Source of the DNA: Actinoplanes oblitus
Lineage (GTDB): Bacteria > Actinomycetota > Actinomycetes > Mycobacteriales > Micromonosporaceae
Assembly: GCF_030252345.1 (NCBI RefSeq)
Contig: NZ_CP126980.1
Span: 1,565,501 to 1,629,500 of the forward strand
Direction: 5' to 3'
Length of the DNA: 64,000 nt
Part shown: piece by piece, positions 52,070 through 60,560 of the stretch
Numbering within the stretch: the first letter of the stretch is position 1
Layout: each line of letters begins with the position of its first letter
Made by a program: the position numbers and the translations under genes
The notes under the pieces: model-generated
Database searches by the model: none
The model's input: only the letters and a program-made list of their open reading frames with translations
What the model was told of the DNA's origin: nothing

Positions 52070-54385
52070 TCACGCCGCGCCGAGAACTGTCGAAGCGGTG
52101 AAGGCGGCTAGTTCGGCGGCAGGCATGGGCCGGGCGTAGTGGTAGCCCTGGCCCCGGTCGCAGCCGATGCGGTGCAGCAACTCTCCCTGGACAGCCGTTT
52201 CGATGCCTTCGGCGACCGTTGTCAGGTCCAGGCTACGGGCAAGGTCGATCACCGCGCGGACGAGGGCGAGTTGGCGGATGTCGTGTTCGTCGGCGGGCAT
52301 CAGCGATCGGTCGATCTTCAGCGTGTCGATCGGCAGGACGCGCAGGTAGGCCAGGGAGGAGTAGCCGGTGCCGAAGTCGTCGACGGCGATCCGGATGCCG
52401 TCGGCGCGCAGGGTCTGCAGGTGGGCGAGGGCTTGGGCGCTGTGGTGGCCGGCACTGACCAGGATGCCCTCGGTGATCTCCAGGGTGAGCGCGGTCGGTG
52501 GCAGGCCGCTGTCGGTGAGCGCGGCGCGAACCTTCGTGGTGAACTCGTCGTCGGCGAGCTGCCGCGGGGATACGTTGACGGTCAGCGTGACGCCGTTCGC
52601 CCGGTGCCAGGGTGCGGCGTCGGCGCAGGCGCGGCGCAGCACCCATTCGCCGAGGGCGATGATCAGGCCGCTGTCCTCGGCGGCCGGGATGAACCTGTCC
52701 GGGCCGATCGGCGGTTCACCGGGGGGCAGCCAGCGAGCCAGCGCTTCCACGGCGACCGTCGTACCCGTGTCGAGCTCGACAATGGGCTGGAAGTGCACGG
52801 TCAGTTCGCCGGCGTTCAGGGCGTGGCGTAGCCGCTCCACGATGCGAATGCGTTCGGTCTGCCGGGTGCGGAACGCCGGGTCGTACTGGCTGACACAGTC
52901 CTTGCCCGCGGCCTTGGCCGCATACAGCGCGAGGTCGGCGTCACCGAGCCGGTGCACCACGTCAGCGGCTGCGTCGGGCAGCCGTACGCCGATGCTGGCG
53001 GTGATGTGCAACATGTGCTCGCCCACCGGTATCGGCGCGCGCAGCAGATGGAGCAGGCTGTTGGCGCGGCTTACGGCGTCGGGCGAATCGGCGGCGGGCA
53101 CCAGGAGAACGAATTCGTCGCCGCCGGTGCGGGCGAGCAACTCGCCCGGAGCGAGAGTGGCTTGTAGGCGCTGCGCGATCGCGAGCAGCAACTGGTCACC
53201 GATGGTGTGTCCCAGCCGGTCGTTGACGTCCTGAAAGTCGTCGAGGTCCAGCAGTAGCACAGCCCGCGGAGTGGGTGAGGCGAGATGTTGTTCGAGCCGG
53301 CGCCGGTTCGGCAATCCGGTCAAAGCGTCGTGGTCGGCCAGGTGCCGCAGCGAGCGTTGTAGCTGTTGCTGTTCGGCCAGCGCCTCGGTGAGCGAGGTGG
53401 CATGCCGGTGCAGTTGCCGCTGGGCGATGGTCATGCGAACGACCAGCAGCACGGCGATCGCCGCGGTCGCCGAGAGCGGGACGATGAAGTCGTAGCCGTT
53501 GAGCTGACCTTCTCGTTCGTCCTGTACCAGGGCGTAGCAGGTCGCCGCGGGGCCGATCAGGACGAGCACGCCGTGCAGCAGCACGGTACGCCAGCTACCC
53601 ATCTCCCCGGCGGCGGTGCGGGAGCCGACGGTGGGCTCCGGCCCCGCCGCAGCGAATGCTGGAAGCGTGAACGCGACGAGCCACGCCATGACGCTGGGCG
53701 CGGGGCCGGACCACGCGCCGCCCAACGTCACCGACAGGAAGTACGCGACGTCCGCGGCCGCCAGGAGAACGGCCATCACCAGCAAGGCGATGTGTGTCCG
53801 GGTGAGCCGTCGCTGCGCGACGAGCAGCCGAACGGCCATGGCGATCAGCAGCACGTCCAATACCGGGTAGCAGACCGCCCCGGCATCCCCGGGCATCCGA
53901 CCCTCGTCGATCAGATACGGGTCGTACAGCAGGATCCAGGCCAGAATCGCTCCGGTGCAGGCCACGATGCCGGCCTCGGCCCAGCCGGTCCAGCGCGAAC
54001 TGCCCGGCGGCCGTTCGGGCAGCATCGCCAACGCCGCCGCGAGCAGGGGATACATCGCGAAGTACAGCACGTCGACGACAGAGAACCGAGGCGCTCCCGG
54101 CAGACCCAACCCGTATTGGATGCCCCAGATGGTGTTGGCCAGCGCTCCGCACCCGAGGCCGGCAGCCAGCAGCAACCAGGCCGGCTGGTGTGCCCGCCGG
54201 TGCCGGTGCCGGCGCGCGGCGACGACGATGACGGTGGCCGAGCCGAACCCGGTCAGCGCGTACATCAACTCCTGCAACGCCGAGCTCAGCGACGGCGCAA
54301 CGGCAACAACCGCCACCATGACCACGACCGTGAGCACCGCCAGCGAGGGCCTGATCCGCGGTTGCCCGATGGAACCCCGCGTCAT
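52070..54385 (-). CDS. Membrane GGDEF-EAL protein (cyclic di-GMP turnover)
   Basis: A 771-residue protein with about nine N-terminal helices, then a GGDEF domain (DHDALTGLPNRRRLEQHL, LLDLDDFQDVNDRLGHTIGD, TGGDEFVLL intact) and an EAL domain (VEALARWLPP intact, NVSPRQLADDE, LEITEGILV, DDFGTGYSSLAYLR, KIDRSL). No RxxD inhibitory site precedes GGDEF. Both domains look catalytically intact, so it may make and degrade cyclic di-GMP. The start ATG at 54385 is the best of several; the longer frame to 54658 runs into rnpB. It lies downstream of rnpB on the same strand. Confidence 0.88.
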   Translation of the reverse strand: MTRGSIGQPRIRPSLAVLTVVVMVAVVAVAPSLSSALQELMYALTGFGSATVIVVAARRHRHRRAHQPAWLLLAAGLGCGALANTIWGIQYGLGLPGAPRFSVVDVLYFAMYPLLAAALAMLPERPPGSSRWTGWAEAGIVACTGAILAWILLYDPYLIDEGRMPGDAGAVCYPVLDVLLIAMAVRLLVAQRRLTRTHIALLVMAVLLAAADVAYFLSVTLGGAWSGPAPSVMAWLVAFTLPAFAAAGPEPTVGSRTAAGEMGSWRTVLLHGVLVLIGPAATCYALVQDEREGQLNGYDFIVPLSATAAIAVLLVVRMTIAQRQLHRHATSLTEALAEQQQLQRSLRHLADHDALTGLPNRRRLEQHLASPTPRAVLLLDLDDFQDVNDRLGHTIGDQLLLAIAQRLQATLAPGELLARTGGDEFVLLVPAADSPDAVSRANSLLHLLRAPIPVGEHMLHITASIGVRLPDAAADVVHRLGDADLALYAAKAAGKDCVSQYDPAFRTRQTERIRIVERLRHALNAGELTVHFQPIVELDTGTTVAVEALARWLPPGEPPIGPDRFIPAAEDSGLIIALGEWVLRRACADAAPWHRANGVTLTVNVSPRQLADDEFTTKVRAALTDSGLPPTALTLEITEGILVSAGHHSAQALAHLQTLRADGIRIAVDDFGTGYSSLAYLRVLPIDTLKIDRSLMPADEHDIRQLALVRAVIDLARSLDLTTVAEGIETAVQGELLHRIGCDRGQGYHYARPMPAAELAAFTASTVLGAA

Positions 54386-54591
54386 CCGGGCCACGCTGAA
54401 CACCGCCAGCCACGCACCGTATCCACTCCGTTTCCGCGACCACCGATCACCGCCGGTGTCATCGGCAGAAATCCGAGCTGAATGAGCGAATCTGCCATGA
54501 ACGCCGCGGCCGGGGCGCCGCATGGCGGACGGGGCCGAACTCGCGCCGGGCCTGGCCGGCGCCGCCCCGACGATCGTGGCCTCGAGGCGGC

Positions 54592-55000
54592 GGACGAGCC
54601 GGCCTGTACGCCGGATTCTGTGGCCGGGACCTCGCGGTCCGCGGTGGCGGCCATCCATCTCGGCCTGCCGTTGCCGACAGGCTCATGCAGCCTACCCGCA
54701 GGCTCGGGCGAGCAGCCCTCGAACGCCTGCGCCGGCCGGGGCCTCGCGGTCCCGGCCTTGCTTGGCCTTGCTCCGGGTGGGGTTTACCTAGCCGCCCCGG
54801 TCACCCGGGGCGCTGGTGAGCTCTTACCTCACCGTTTCACCCTTACCGGCCGGTGCTGGCACCGGCCGGCGGTCTGTTTTCTGTGGCACTGTCCCGCGGG
54901 TCGCCCCGGGTTGCCGTTAACAACCACCCTGCTCTGCGGAGTCCGGACGTTCCTCGGCGATGCCCGCGGGCACCGACGCGGCCGCCCAGCCGACTCGTCC
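54592..55000 (-). ncRNA. rnpB: RNase P RNA, type A
   Basis: The ribozyme component of RNase P, about 409 nt, which trims 5' ends of pre-tRNA. The minus strand contains the conserved elements in order: a 5' P1 strand GGACGAGTCGGC, GAGGAACGTCCGGACTCC, GCAGAGCAGGGTGG, GGTGAAACGGTGAGGTAAGAG, AGGTAAACCCC and ACAGAATCCGGCGTACAGGC, ending with the matching P1 strand GGCCGGCTCGTCC. Frames over it are spurious. Ends were set by P1 pairing. Confidence 0.95.
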
Positions 55001-55137
55001 GTCGCGTCGCCATAGTACGTCCCGGCCGGTCACCGGCAGTGCACCCGGTCCGGTTTCCGATCTCGGAAGCCGGCGCGGGCGTGATCTCGTGAGAAGGCGG
55101 GGCCGAGGCCGGGTGAGGACGTAGATTCGCTCGCATC

Positions 55138-55902
55138 ATGGATCTGTCGCACATCTTGTTGCTGGGCATCGCCGGTGTCGCGGCCGGAGCGGTGAACGCG
55201 ATCGCCGGGGGCGGTTCGCTGATCACGTTTCCGAGCCTGATCGCGACCGGGCTGCCCTCGGTGGCCGCCAACGTCACCAACTCGGTCTCGGTGTTCCCGG
55301 GGTACGTGTCGAGCGTCGCCGGAAGCCGGGCGGACCTCGCCGGGCAGGGGCGGCGGGTGCGGGCGGTGCTGCCCGCCGCGGCGCTCGGGACGCTGGCCGG
55401 ATGTGTGCTGCTGCTGTCCACGCCGGGGCGGGTGTTCGAGGTGGTCGTGCCGTTCCTGGTGCTGGGTGCGGCGGCGACGCTGGCCTTCCAGGAGCGGCTG
55501 CGCGGGCTGGTGGGGCATCCGCGGGCCATGTCGGCGCGACGGGCCGCGGTCACGGTGCAGGCCGTGGTGTTCGTCGGGGCGGTGTACGGCGGGTACTTCG
55601 GTGCGGCGCTGGGGGTGATGTACGTGGCGGCGCTGGCACTGGTGCTGGACGAGCCGCTGAAGCGGATCAACGCGCTGAAGAACGTGCTGTCGGCGACGGT
55701 GGGGCTGGTCACCCTGCTGGTGTTCGCGCTCTTCGCGGATGTGCGCTGGGATGCGGTGGCGGTGCTGGCACCGGCCACCGTCGTCGGCGGCTACGCGGGG
55801 GCCCGGCTGGCCCGGCGGCTGCCGGGCAAGGTGCTCAAGTGGGTGATCGTGACGTTCGGGACGGCGATCGGGCTGCTCTTGCTCTACCGCGCCTTCGCCT
55901 GA
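55138..55902 (+). CDS. TauE/SafE family membrane exporter
   Basis: A 254-residue membrane protein with seven to eight helices. The N-terminus LLLGIAGVAAGAVNAIAGGG and PSLIATGLPSVAANVTNSVS are characteristic, and a second repeat contains GAVYGGYFGAALGVMYVAAL and KRINALKNVLSATVGLVTLL. Family members export sulfite or organosulfonates; the substrate here is unknown. It is a single gene with its promoter in 55001-55137 (divergent from rnpB). Confidence 0.9.
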   Translation: MDLSHILLLGIAGVAAGAVNAIAGGGSLITFPSLIATGLPSVAANVTNSVSVFPGYVSSVAGSRADLAGQGRRVRAVLPAAALGTLAGCVLLLSTPGRVFEVVVPFLVLGAAATLAFQERLRGLVGHPRAMSARRAAVTVQAVVFVGAVYGGYFGAALGVMYVAALALVLDEPLKRINALKNVLSATVGLVTLLVFALFADVRWDAVAVLAPATVVGGYAGARLARRLPGKVLKWVIVTFGTAIGLLLLYRAFA

Positions 55903-56063
55903 CGGCGGGTGCGGGCCGCGAGAGGCCCCGGCACCGTATTTCTCCCGCGGCGAGGGCGAGTTTCGGCGATTCATGCACACTGGGATCAGAGTCGGAAACT
56001 GGTTCACCCTTCCCAAATATGATCTTGATACCCCAATCGGACGTAAGTCAAACACGCCCGCAA

Positions 56064-56513
56064 TCACGGCGTACGCGAAAAAGGGTTTCGCGGGCCGCCG
56101 ACAGCGACCATCAAGACCTCCAGTGCCTCCTCTTCGTCCAGGTCATAGAGGCTTTTCCAGTTCGTGGCGCGGAGCGCGGCGGGCGGCGATCCGGAATCGA
56201 GGAGCAGTGCCACCAGGCCGGGCGCCAGGGGCACCTCGGCCCAGTCCGAATCGGACGCTCGATGCTCCCGGGAGACCAAAATGACCACCAGATCCGGTCC
56301 GGATAGCGCAGCGCCTATCCGATCGGCGAAGTCGACCCCGGCCGGCTGCATTTCCACCACATGCCCCGCTGCCTGCAGGGATCGGTTGATCCACTGTGCC
56401 CACGGTGCGTCCGAGGTGGCGTAGGAGAGGAGTATGGGCACGTCTCCAGCATGCCGTAACGTGCTCCACATTGTTGCCGGGGCTTTGATGGTCATCATTC
56501 GGCTGTGTGACAT
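56064..56513 (-). CDS. TIR-like domain protein
   Basis: A 149-residue protein consisting mainly of a TIR-like fold: VPILLSYATSDAPWAQWINR, SLQAAGHVVEMQPAGVDFAD, LVVILVSREHRASDSDWAEV, then LAPGLVALLLDSG. The last block has the Ser, Trp and Glu (SDWAE) placed like the catalytic Glu of TIR NADases. Some actinobacterial TIR proteins act in NAD+ depletion or signalling. The start is chosen at ATG 56513 behind GGAAG; GTG at 56441 is an alternative. No effector or other defence gene adjoins it. It is divergent from the GAPDH homologue. Confidence 0.7.
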   Translation of the reverse strand: MSHSRMMTIKAPATMWSTLRHAGDVPILLSYATSDAPWAQWINRSLQAAGHVVEMQPAGVDFADRIGAALSGPDLVVILVSREHRASDSDWAEVPLAPGLVALLLDSGSPPAALRATNWKSLYDLDEEEALEVLMVAVGGPRNPFSRTP

Positions 56514-56645
56514 CGTCTTCCGTTGACGTGCAACTTGCACAACTCATAGTGTCGGAGCCGTGACGCCGAGTGGACTCTTCTGTGAAACAGAGGTGTTCTG
56601 GGCGGACGGGGAAGGCATAACAGCAGCGGAGTCGAGGAGCGCTCG
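56514..56645. promoter_or_regulatory. Divergent control region with palindrome GTGCAACTTGCAC
   Basis: A perfect 13-base palindrome GTGCAACTTGCAC occupies 56528-56540. It is 15 bases upstream of the TIR gene start and about 105 bases upstream of the GAPDH homologue start. The 14-base string TGCAACTTGCACAA also occurs at 39952-39965. It is a likely regulator site. Confidence 0.55.
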
Positions 56646-57704
56646 ATGACTGTCGCGATCGGGATCAACGGCCTCGGGCGGATCGGTCGCAGCTTGACCC
56701 GAATCGTGGCGTCGACCCCGAATCCGGGTATCTCGATCGCCGCGGTGAACGACATCGCGTCCACCGAGAAGCTGGCGTACGGCCTGCGCCGGGACAGCAT
56801 CCGGGGCGCGTTCCCGGGCACTGTCACCGCGCGCGGCGACTATCTCGTGGTCAACGATCACGCGATCCGCGCCTATCACCACGAACGCCCGGAACGCATC
56901 CCGTGGGCCGAGCAGGGGGTGGAGGTGGTGATCGAGGCGACCGGCCGGTTCCGGGCCGGCACCGCGGCACGCACCCACATCACCCACGGCGGCGCCCGCA
57001 AGGTGGTGATCAGCGCCTCGGCCGACGATCCGGACGCCTTCCTGGTCGTCGGCGCCAATCACCTCAGCTACGACCCGGCCGTGCACAACGTGGTCTCGCC
57101 GGCCTCCTGCGGGGTGAACGCGCTGACCGTGATGGCCAAGGTGCTGCTCGACCGATTCGGGCTGCACTCGGTGAACACCTCGGTGATGCTGGCCACCCAG
57201 GGCTGGCAGCGGGTGCAGGACTCGCTGATCGGCACCTCGCGGGACGATCCGCGGCTGGGCCGGGCCACCGGGGAGAGCATCATCCCGCACAACCACGTGG
57301 TCGGTGACCTGGTCCGGGTGGCGCTGCCGGAGATCGGCGAGATGCGGTACAGCTACTACTGCGTGCCCACGCCGGTCGGCTCGCTGGCCGAGCTCTCCGG
57401 GCAGACCGGGCGGCCGGTGACGGTCGAGGAGGTCAACCGGGCGATGGCCGAGGCGGCGGCCGGGCCGCTGCGGGGCATCCTGGCGTACGACCCGGACCCG
57501 ACCGTCTCCATCGACGTCAAGAACAATCCGGCCTCGTGCCTCTTCGACCCGTCCGGCACCCAGGCGACAGCGGACGGCGGGGTGAAGGTGCGCGGCTGGT
57601 TCGACAACGAGTGGGGCTTCTCGAACCGATTACTCGACCTGGCGCGGCTGATCGGGGAGCGCTTACCCGTCCCGTCCGGCCAGGTGAGCTGGAGCGTCGC
57701 CTAG
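56646..57704 (+). CDS. Divergent glyceraldehyde-3-phosphate dehydrogenase homologue
   Basis: A 352-residue GAPDH-family protein. The NAD site INGLGRIGRSL (8-18) and the catalytic Cys near 154 in SPASCGVNAL are present, and so is NEWGFSNRLLDLARL near the C-terminus. However, the histidine motif (usually VHAYT) reads SVMLATQGW, and the phosphate-site motif (usually IIPTSTGAA) reads IIPHNHVVGD. The second Cys of CxxNC is Ala. I infer a changed substrate or a non-glycolytic role. The start ATG at 56646 is clear. The gene is followed 9 bases later by a dehydratase. Confidence 0.88.
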   Translation: MTVAIGINGLGRIGRSLTRIVASTPNPGISIAAVNDIASTEKLAYGLRRDSIRGAFPGTVTARGDYLVVNDHAIRAYHHERPERIPWAEQGVEVVIEATGRFRAGTAARTHITHGGARKVVISASADDPDAFLVVGANHLSYDPAVHNVVSPASCGVNALTVMAKVLLDRFGLHSVNTSVMLATQGWQRVQDSLIGTSRDDPRLGRATGESIIPHNHVVGDLVRVALPEIGEMRYSYYCVPTPVGSLAELSGQTGRPVTVEEVNRAMAEAAAGPLRGILAYDPDPTVSIDVKNNPASCLFDPSGTQATADGGVKVRGWFDNEWGFSNRLLDLARLIGERLPVPSGQVSWSVA

Positions 57705-57713
57705 ATTCGACCC

Positions 57714-58601
57714 GTGATCAACCTTGCGGACGTGGAAGCCGCCGCCCGGCGGATCGAGGGCCGGATCCGGCGGACCCCGCTGATCGAGGCGGAGCCGGGC
57801 CGGCTCTTCAAGCTGGAGTACCTGCAGCACGCGGGGTCGTTCAAGACCCGCGGCATGATGAACAAGATCCTCAGCAGCGAGGTACCCGAGGCCGGCATCG
57901 TGGCGGCCTCCGGTGGCAACGCCGGGCTGGCGGCTGCCTACGCGGCGCGCCGGCTGAACGTGCCCGCCGAGGTGTTCGTGCCGGTCACCGCGCCGGCCGT
58001 GAAGGTGGCGAAACTCGGCAAGCTGGGCGCCCGGGTCGTCCAGGTCGGCAACGAGTACGCCGAGGCCTACGCCGCCGCGCGGGAGCGGACCGAGGCGCTG
58101 TTCTGCCACGCCTACGACGATCCGGCCATGGTCGCCGGAAACGGCACGCTGGGCCTGGAGATCGCCGGGCAGGCGGACACGGTGCTCGTCGCGGTCGGCG
58201 GCGGCGGCCTGATCGGCGGCGTCATCGCGGCTCTGCGCGGCACCGCCAAGATCGTTGCCGTCGAGCCGGTCACCTCCAGCGCGCTGCACGCGGCCCTGCG
58301 ACACGGCGCTCCCGTCGACGTCCCGGTGTCCGGTGTCGCCGCCGACTCCCTCGGCGCCCGCCGGGCCGGCGACATCGCCTTCGAACTCGCCACCGACGCC
58401 GGCATCGAGTCGGTGCTGGTCGACGACGACGCCATCGTCGACGCCCGGCAGCGCCTCTGGGACGACCAGCGCATCGTCGTCGAGCACGGCACCGCCGCCG
58501 CCTATGCCGCGCTCACCTCCGGCGCCTACCGCCCCGCGCCGGGCGAGCGGGTGATCACCCTGCTCTGCGGGGCGAACACCAACCCGGCCGATTTGGCCTG
58601 A
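57714..58601 (+). CDS. Serine/threonine dehydratase (PLP-dependent)
   Basis: A 295-residue fold-type II PLP enzyme. The Schiff-base Lys near 44 is in GSFKTRGMMNKIL. A phosphate-binding loop is ASGGNAGLAAAYAARRL and the later VAVGGGGLIGGVIAALRG is the glycine-rich cofactor loop. Family members deaminate L-Ser or L-Thr to the 2-oxo acid and ammonia. No regulatory ACT domain is present. It follows the GAPDH homologue by 9 bases and may be co-transcribed with it; a GTG start is used. Confidence 0.9.
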   Translation: MINLADVEAAARRIEGRIRRTPLIEAEPGRLFKLEYLQHAGSFKTRGMMNKILSSEVPEAGIVAASGGNAGLAAAYAARRLNVPAEVFVPVTAPAVKVAKLGKLGARVVQVGNEYAEAYAAARERTEALFCHAYDDPAMVAGNGTLGLEIAGQADTVLVAVGGGGLIGGVIAALRGTAKIVAVEPVTSSALHAALRHGAPVDVPVSGVAADSLGARRAGDIAFELATDAGIESVLVDDDAIVDARQRLWDDQRIVVEHGTAAAYAALTSGAYRPAPGERVITLLCGANTNPADLA

Positions 58602-58632
58602 TTCCACCCCGCCGGAATGGCACGCTCGTGAG

Positions 58633-59910
58633 GTGATCGAGGAGAACGAGATCCAGCCGGGCCGTCAGTTCCGGCGCTTCGCGCTCGCGGTCTGCGCCAT
58701 CGGGATGGTCATCCAGCTCGCCCTGACCGCGTACTACCTGGGCATGGGGCATCGGGCCGCACCGCACCACCTGCCGGTCGGCCTGGTCGCCAGTGCCGAG
58801 CAGCGCGCCGAGGTGATCGGCGTGCTCACCGCCGGCGACCGGTTCGAGGTGGCCGACTATCCGGCGGCCGAGGCGCTGACCACCGCGATCAGGCGCCGCG
58901 AGGTGTACGGCGGCGCCGACCTCACCGGCGACACCCCGCACCTCTACGTGGCGGGCGCCGCCGGACCGGCCGCCGCCAGCCTGCTGCGGTCCACCTACAC
59001 CTCGATGCTGCAGCAACGGACCGCCGCCCAGGTCACCCGGCTCGCCCAGACCGCGAGCCGGGTGGGCATCGTCACCGTCCAGTCCCTGACCGCCCCGCCG
59101 CTGGTCACCGACGTGGTCCCGCTGCCCGCCGACGACGTCAACGGGGTGTCGCTCGGCTTCCTCACCCAGGCGCTGTCCCTCGGCGGCACTGTCGCGTCGA
59201 TGGGGCTGGGCCGGCTCATCCCGCGCACCCGGCGCAGCTGGCGCCGCGGTGTCGCGCACCTGTCCACGCTGATCCTCTACGCCGTCGGCTCGGCCGTGGC
59301 GGTGCTGTGGTCGATGAGCTGGTTCGGCATCGGCAGCCACGCCGACCGGTGGGAGATGCTCGGCATCTTCTCGCTGATCTCGCTGGCCGTGACCGGATCG
59401 ACGGCCGGCGCGGTGGCGGTGATCGGCCCGCCCGGCGCGGCGGTCGGCGCGTTCTACTTCATGATCGGCACGGTCATCTCCGGGGCCAGCATCCTGCCCG
59501 AGTTCCTGCCCACCTTCGGCCGGGTGCTCGGCGAGAACCTGCCCACCGGCGCCGGCGTGCAGGCGGTCCGCGACAACCTGTACTTCCCGGACGCGCCGGT
59601 CGGCCCGCACCTGGGTGTGCTCGCCGCCTACGCGATCGTCGGCTCGCTGCTGGTGCTGGTCACCAACGTGCTGCCGAACCGGAAGAACAGCACGTCGGAG
59701 ATCGATCTCGACCTGACCGTGCGGCTGGAAGGGCCACCGGCTGAGGAAAAATCGCGGAGCGACTCAGTTTTCCGTGGCCACGCCGAACCAGTAGAACGTG
59801 GGAATCGAGGGAGTGAACTCGCGCATCGCCGACATCCAGAGCCGGATCCTGGCGTTGCAGACTCAGCAGGCGACCACGGCGACCGCGACCCGGACCTCGG
59901 GATCCGCTAG
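58633..59910 (+). CDS. Multi-spanning membrane protein (ABC-2/YhgE-like), 3' end uncertain
   Basis: A protein of up to 425 residues. It has one N-terminal helix (ALAVCAIGMVIQLALTAYYL), an extracytoplasmic domain with RFEVADYPAAEALTTAIRR, and five or six C-terminal helices (STLILYAVGSAVAVLWSMSW, GIFSLISLAVTGSTAGAVAV, PHLGVLAAYAIVGSLLVL). The layout resembles ABC-2 or YhgE-type permease subunits. The last 40 residues, past VRLEGPPAEEKSRSD, overlap the next gene by 113 bp in another frame and are Arg/Asp-rich, so the real end may be earlier or a frame error is present. The GTG start is used. Confidence 0.75.
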   Translation: MIEENEIQPGRQFRRFALAVCAIGMVIQLALTAYYLGMGHRAAPHHLPVGLVASAEQRAEVIGVLTAGDRFEVADYPAAEALTTAIRRREVYGGADLTGDTPHLYVAGAAGPAAASLLRSTYTSMLQQRTAAQVTRLAQTASRVGIVTVQSLTAPPLVTDVVPLPADDVNGVSLGFLTQALSLGGTVASMGLGRLIPRTRRSWRRGVAHLSTLILYAVGSAVAVLWSMSWFGIGSHADRWEMLGIFSLISLAVTGSTAGAVAVIGPPGAAVGAFYFMIGTVISGASILPEFLPTFGRVLGENLPTGAGVQAVRDNLYFPDAPVGPHLGVLAAYAIVGSLLVLVTNVLPNRKNSTSEIDLDLTVRLEGPPAEEKSRSDSVFRGHAEPVERGNRGSELAHRRHPEPDPGVADSAGDHGDRDPDLGIR

Positions 59911-60412
59911 CAACACCAGCACCAGCGCCAGCACGTTCGCCAGCCACCTGAGGGGCGCCATGGCCGCTCAGGGAACCTCGGCGGCGGACCAGGCCTACAA
60001 ACTCAACGGCAAGGGCATTCCGGAGGATCTCGCCGCGTACGGGAACGGCCGGATCCCGGCGGAGGCCCTCGAACAGGTCGGCGGCACCCGGCACAAGCTC
60101 TGGGCCCCGGCCGCCGAGAAACTCACCCAGCTGATCGCCGACGCCAAGGCCGACGGCGTCAAGATCGGCATCACGGACTCGTACCGTCCGTACACCGAAC
60201 AGGTCGACCTGGCCCGCCGCAAGGGCCTCTACTCACAGGGCGGCCTGGCCGCCAAGCCCGGCACCAGCGAACACGGCTGGGGCATGGCCACCGACCTGGA
60301 CCTCAACCCGGAAGCGCTCGCCTGGATGCGCAAGAACGGCGGCCGTTACGGCTTCGTCGAGAACGTGCGCCGCGAATCCTGGCACTGGGCCTTCCGCCCG
60401 AACGCGCTCTGA
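59798..60412 (+). CDS. M15-family D-alanyl-D-alanine carboxypeptidase
   Basis: A 204-residue peptidase of the VanY/M15B type acting on peptidoglycan stem peptides. Zinc-site motifs are SYRPYTEQVDLARRKG, then SEHGWGMATDLDLN (His and Asp), and the C-terminal ESWHWAFRP with the third ligand His. The N-terminus is a short Ser/Thr-rich helical region without a clear signal peptide. The GTG start at 59798 and the GTG at 59813 are both possible. It overlaps the upstream membrane protein by 113 bp as that frame is written. Confidence 0.85.
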   Translation: MGIEGVNSRIADIQSRILALQTQQATTATATRTSGSASNTSTSASTFASHLRGAMAAQGTSAADQAYKLNGKGIPEDLAAYGNGRIPAEALEQVGGTRHKLWAPAAEKLTQLIADAKADGVKIGITDSYRPYTEQVDLARRKGLYSQGGLAAKPGTSEHGWGMATDLDLNPEALAWMRKNGGRYGFVENVRRESWHWAFRPNAL

Positions 60413-60560
60413 TCGGCCAGGGACCACACCGGGGGGAAATGCGGGACCGCGACGATGCGTCGCGGTCCCGCTCCGCTTGCGGGAGATGCTTTCCGGTACG
60501 GCGGGGGCGGCGCCCGGCCGGCCGCTCGCGCACCGGCGACAGCCCGTGCAACCGGCCGCA

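Noticed and set aside
54482..55015. Several open frames across 54.4-55.0 kb
   Set aside because: They overlie the RNase P RNA, whose conserved elements are clear on the minus strand.
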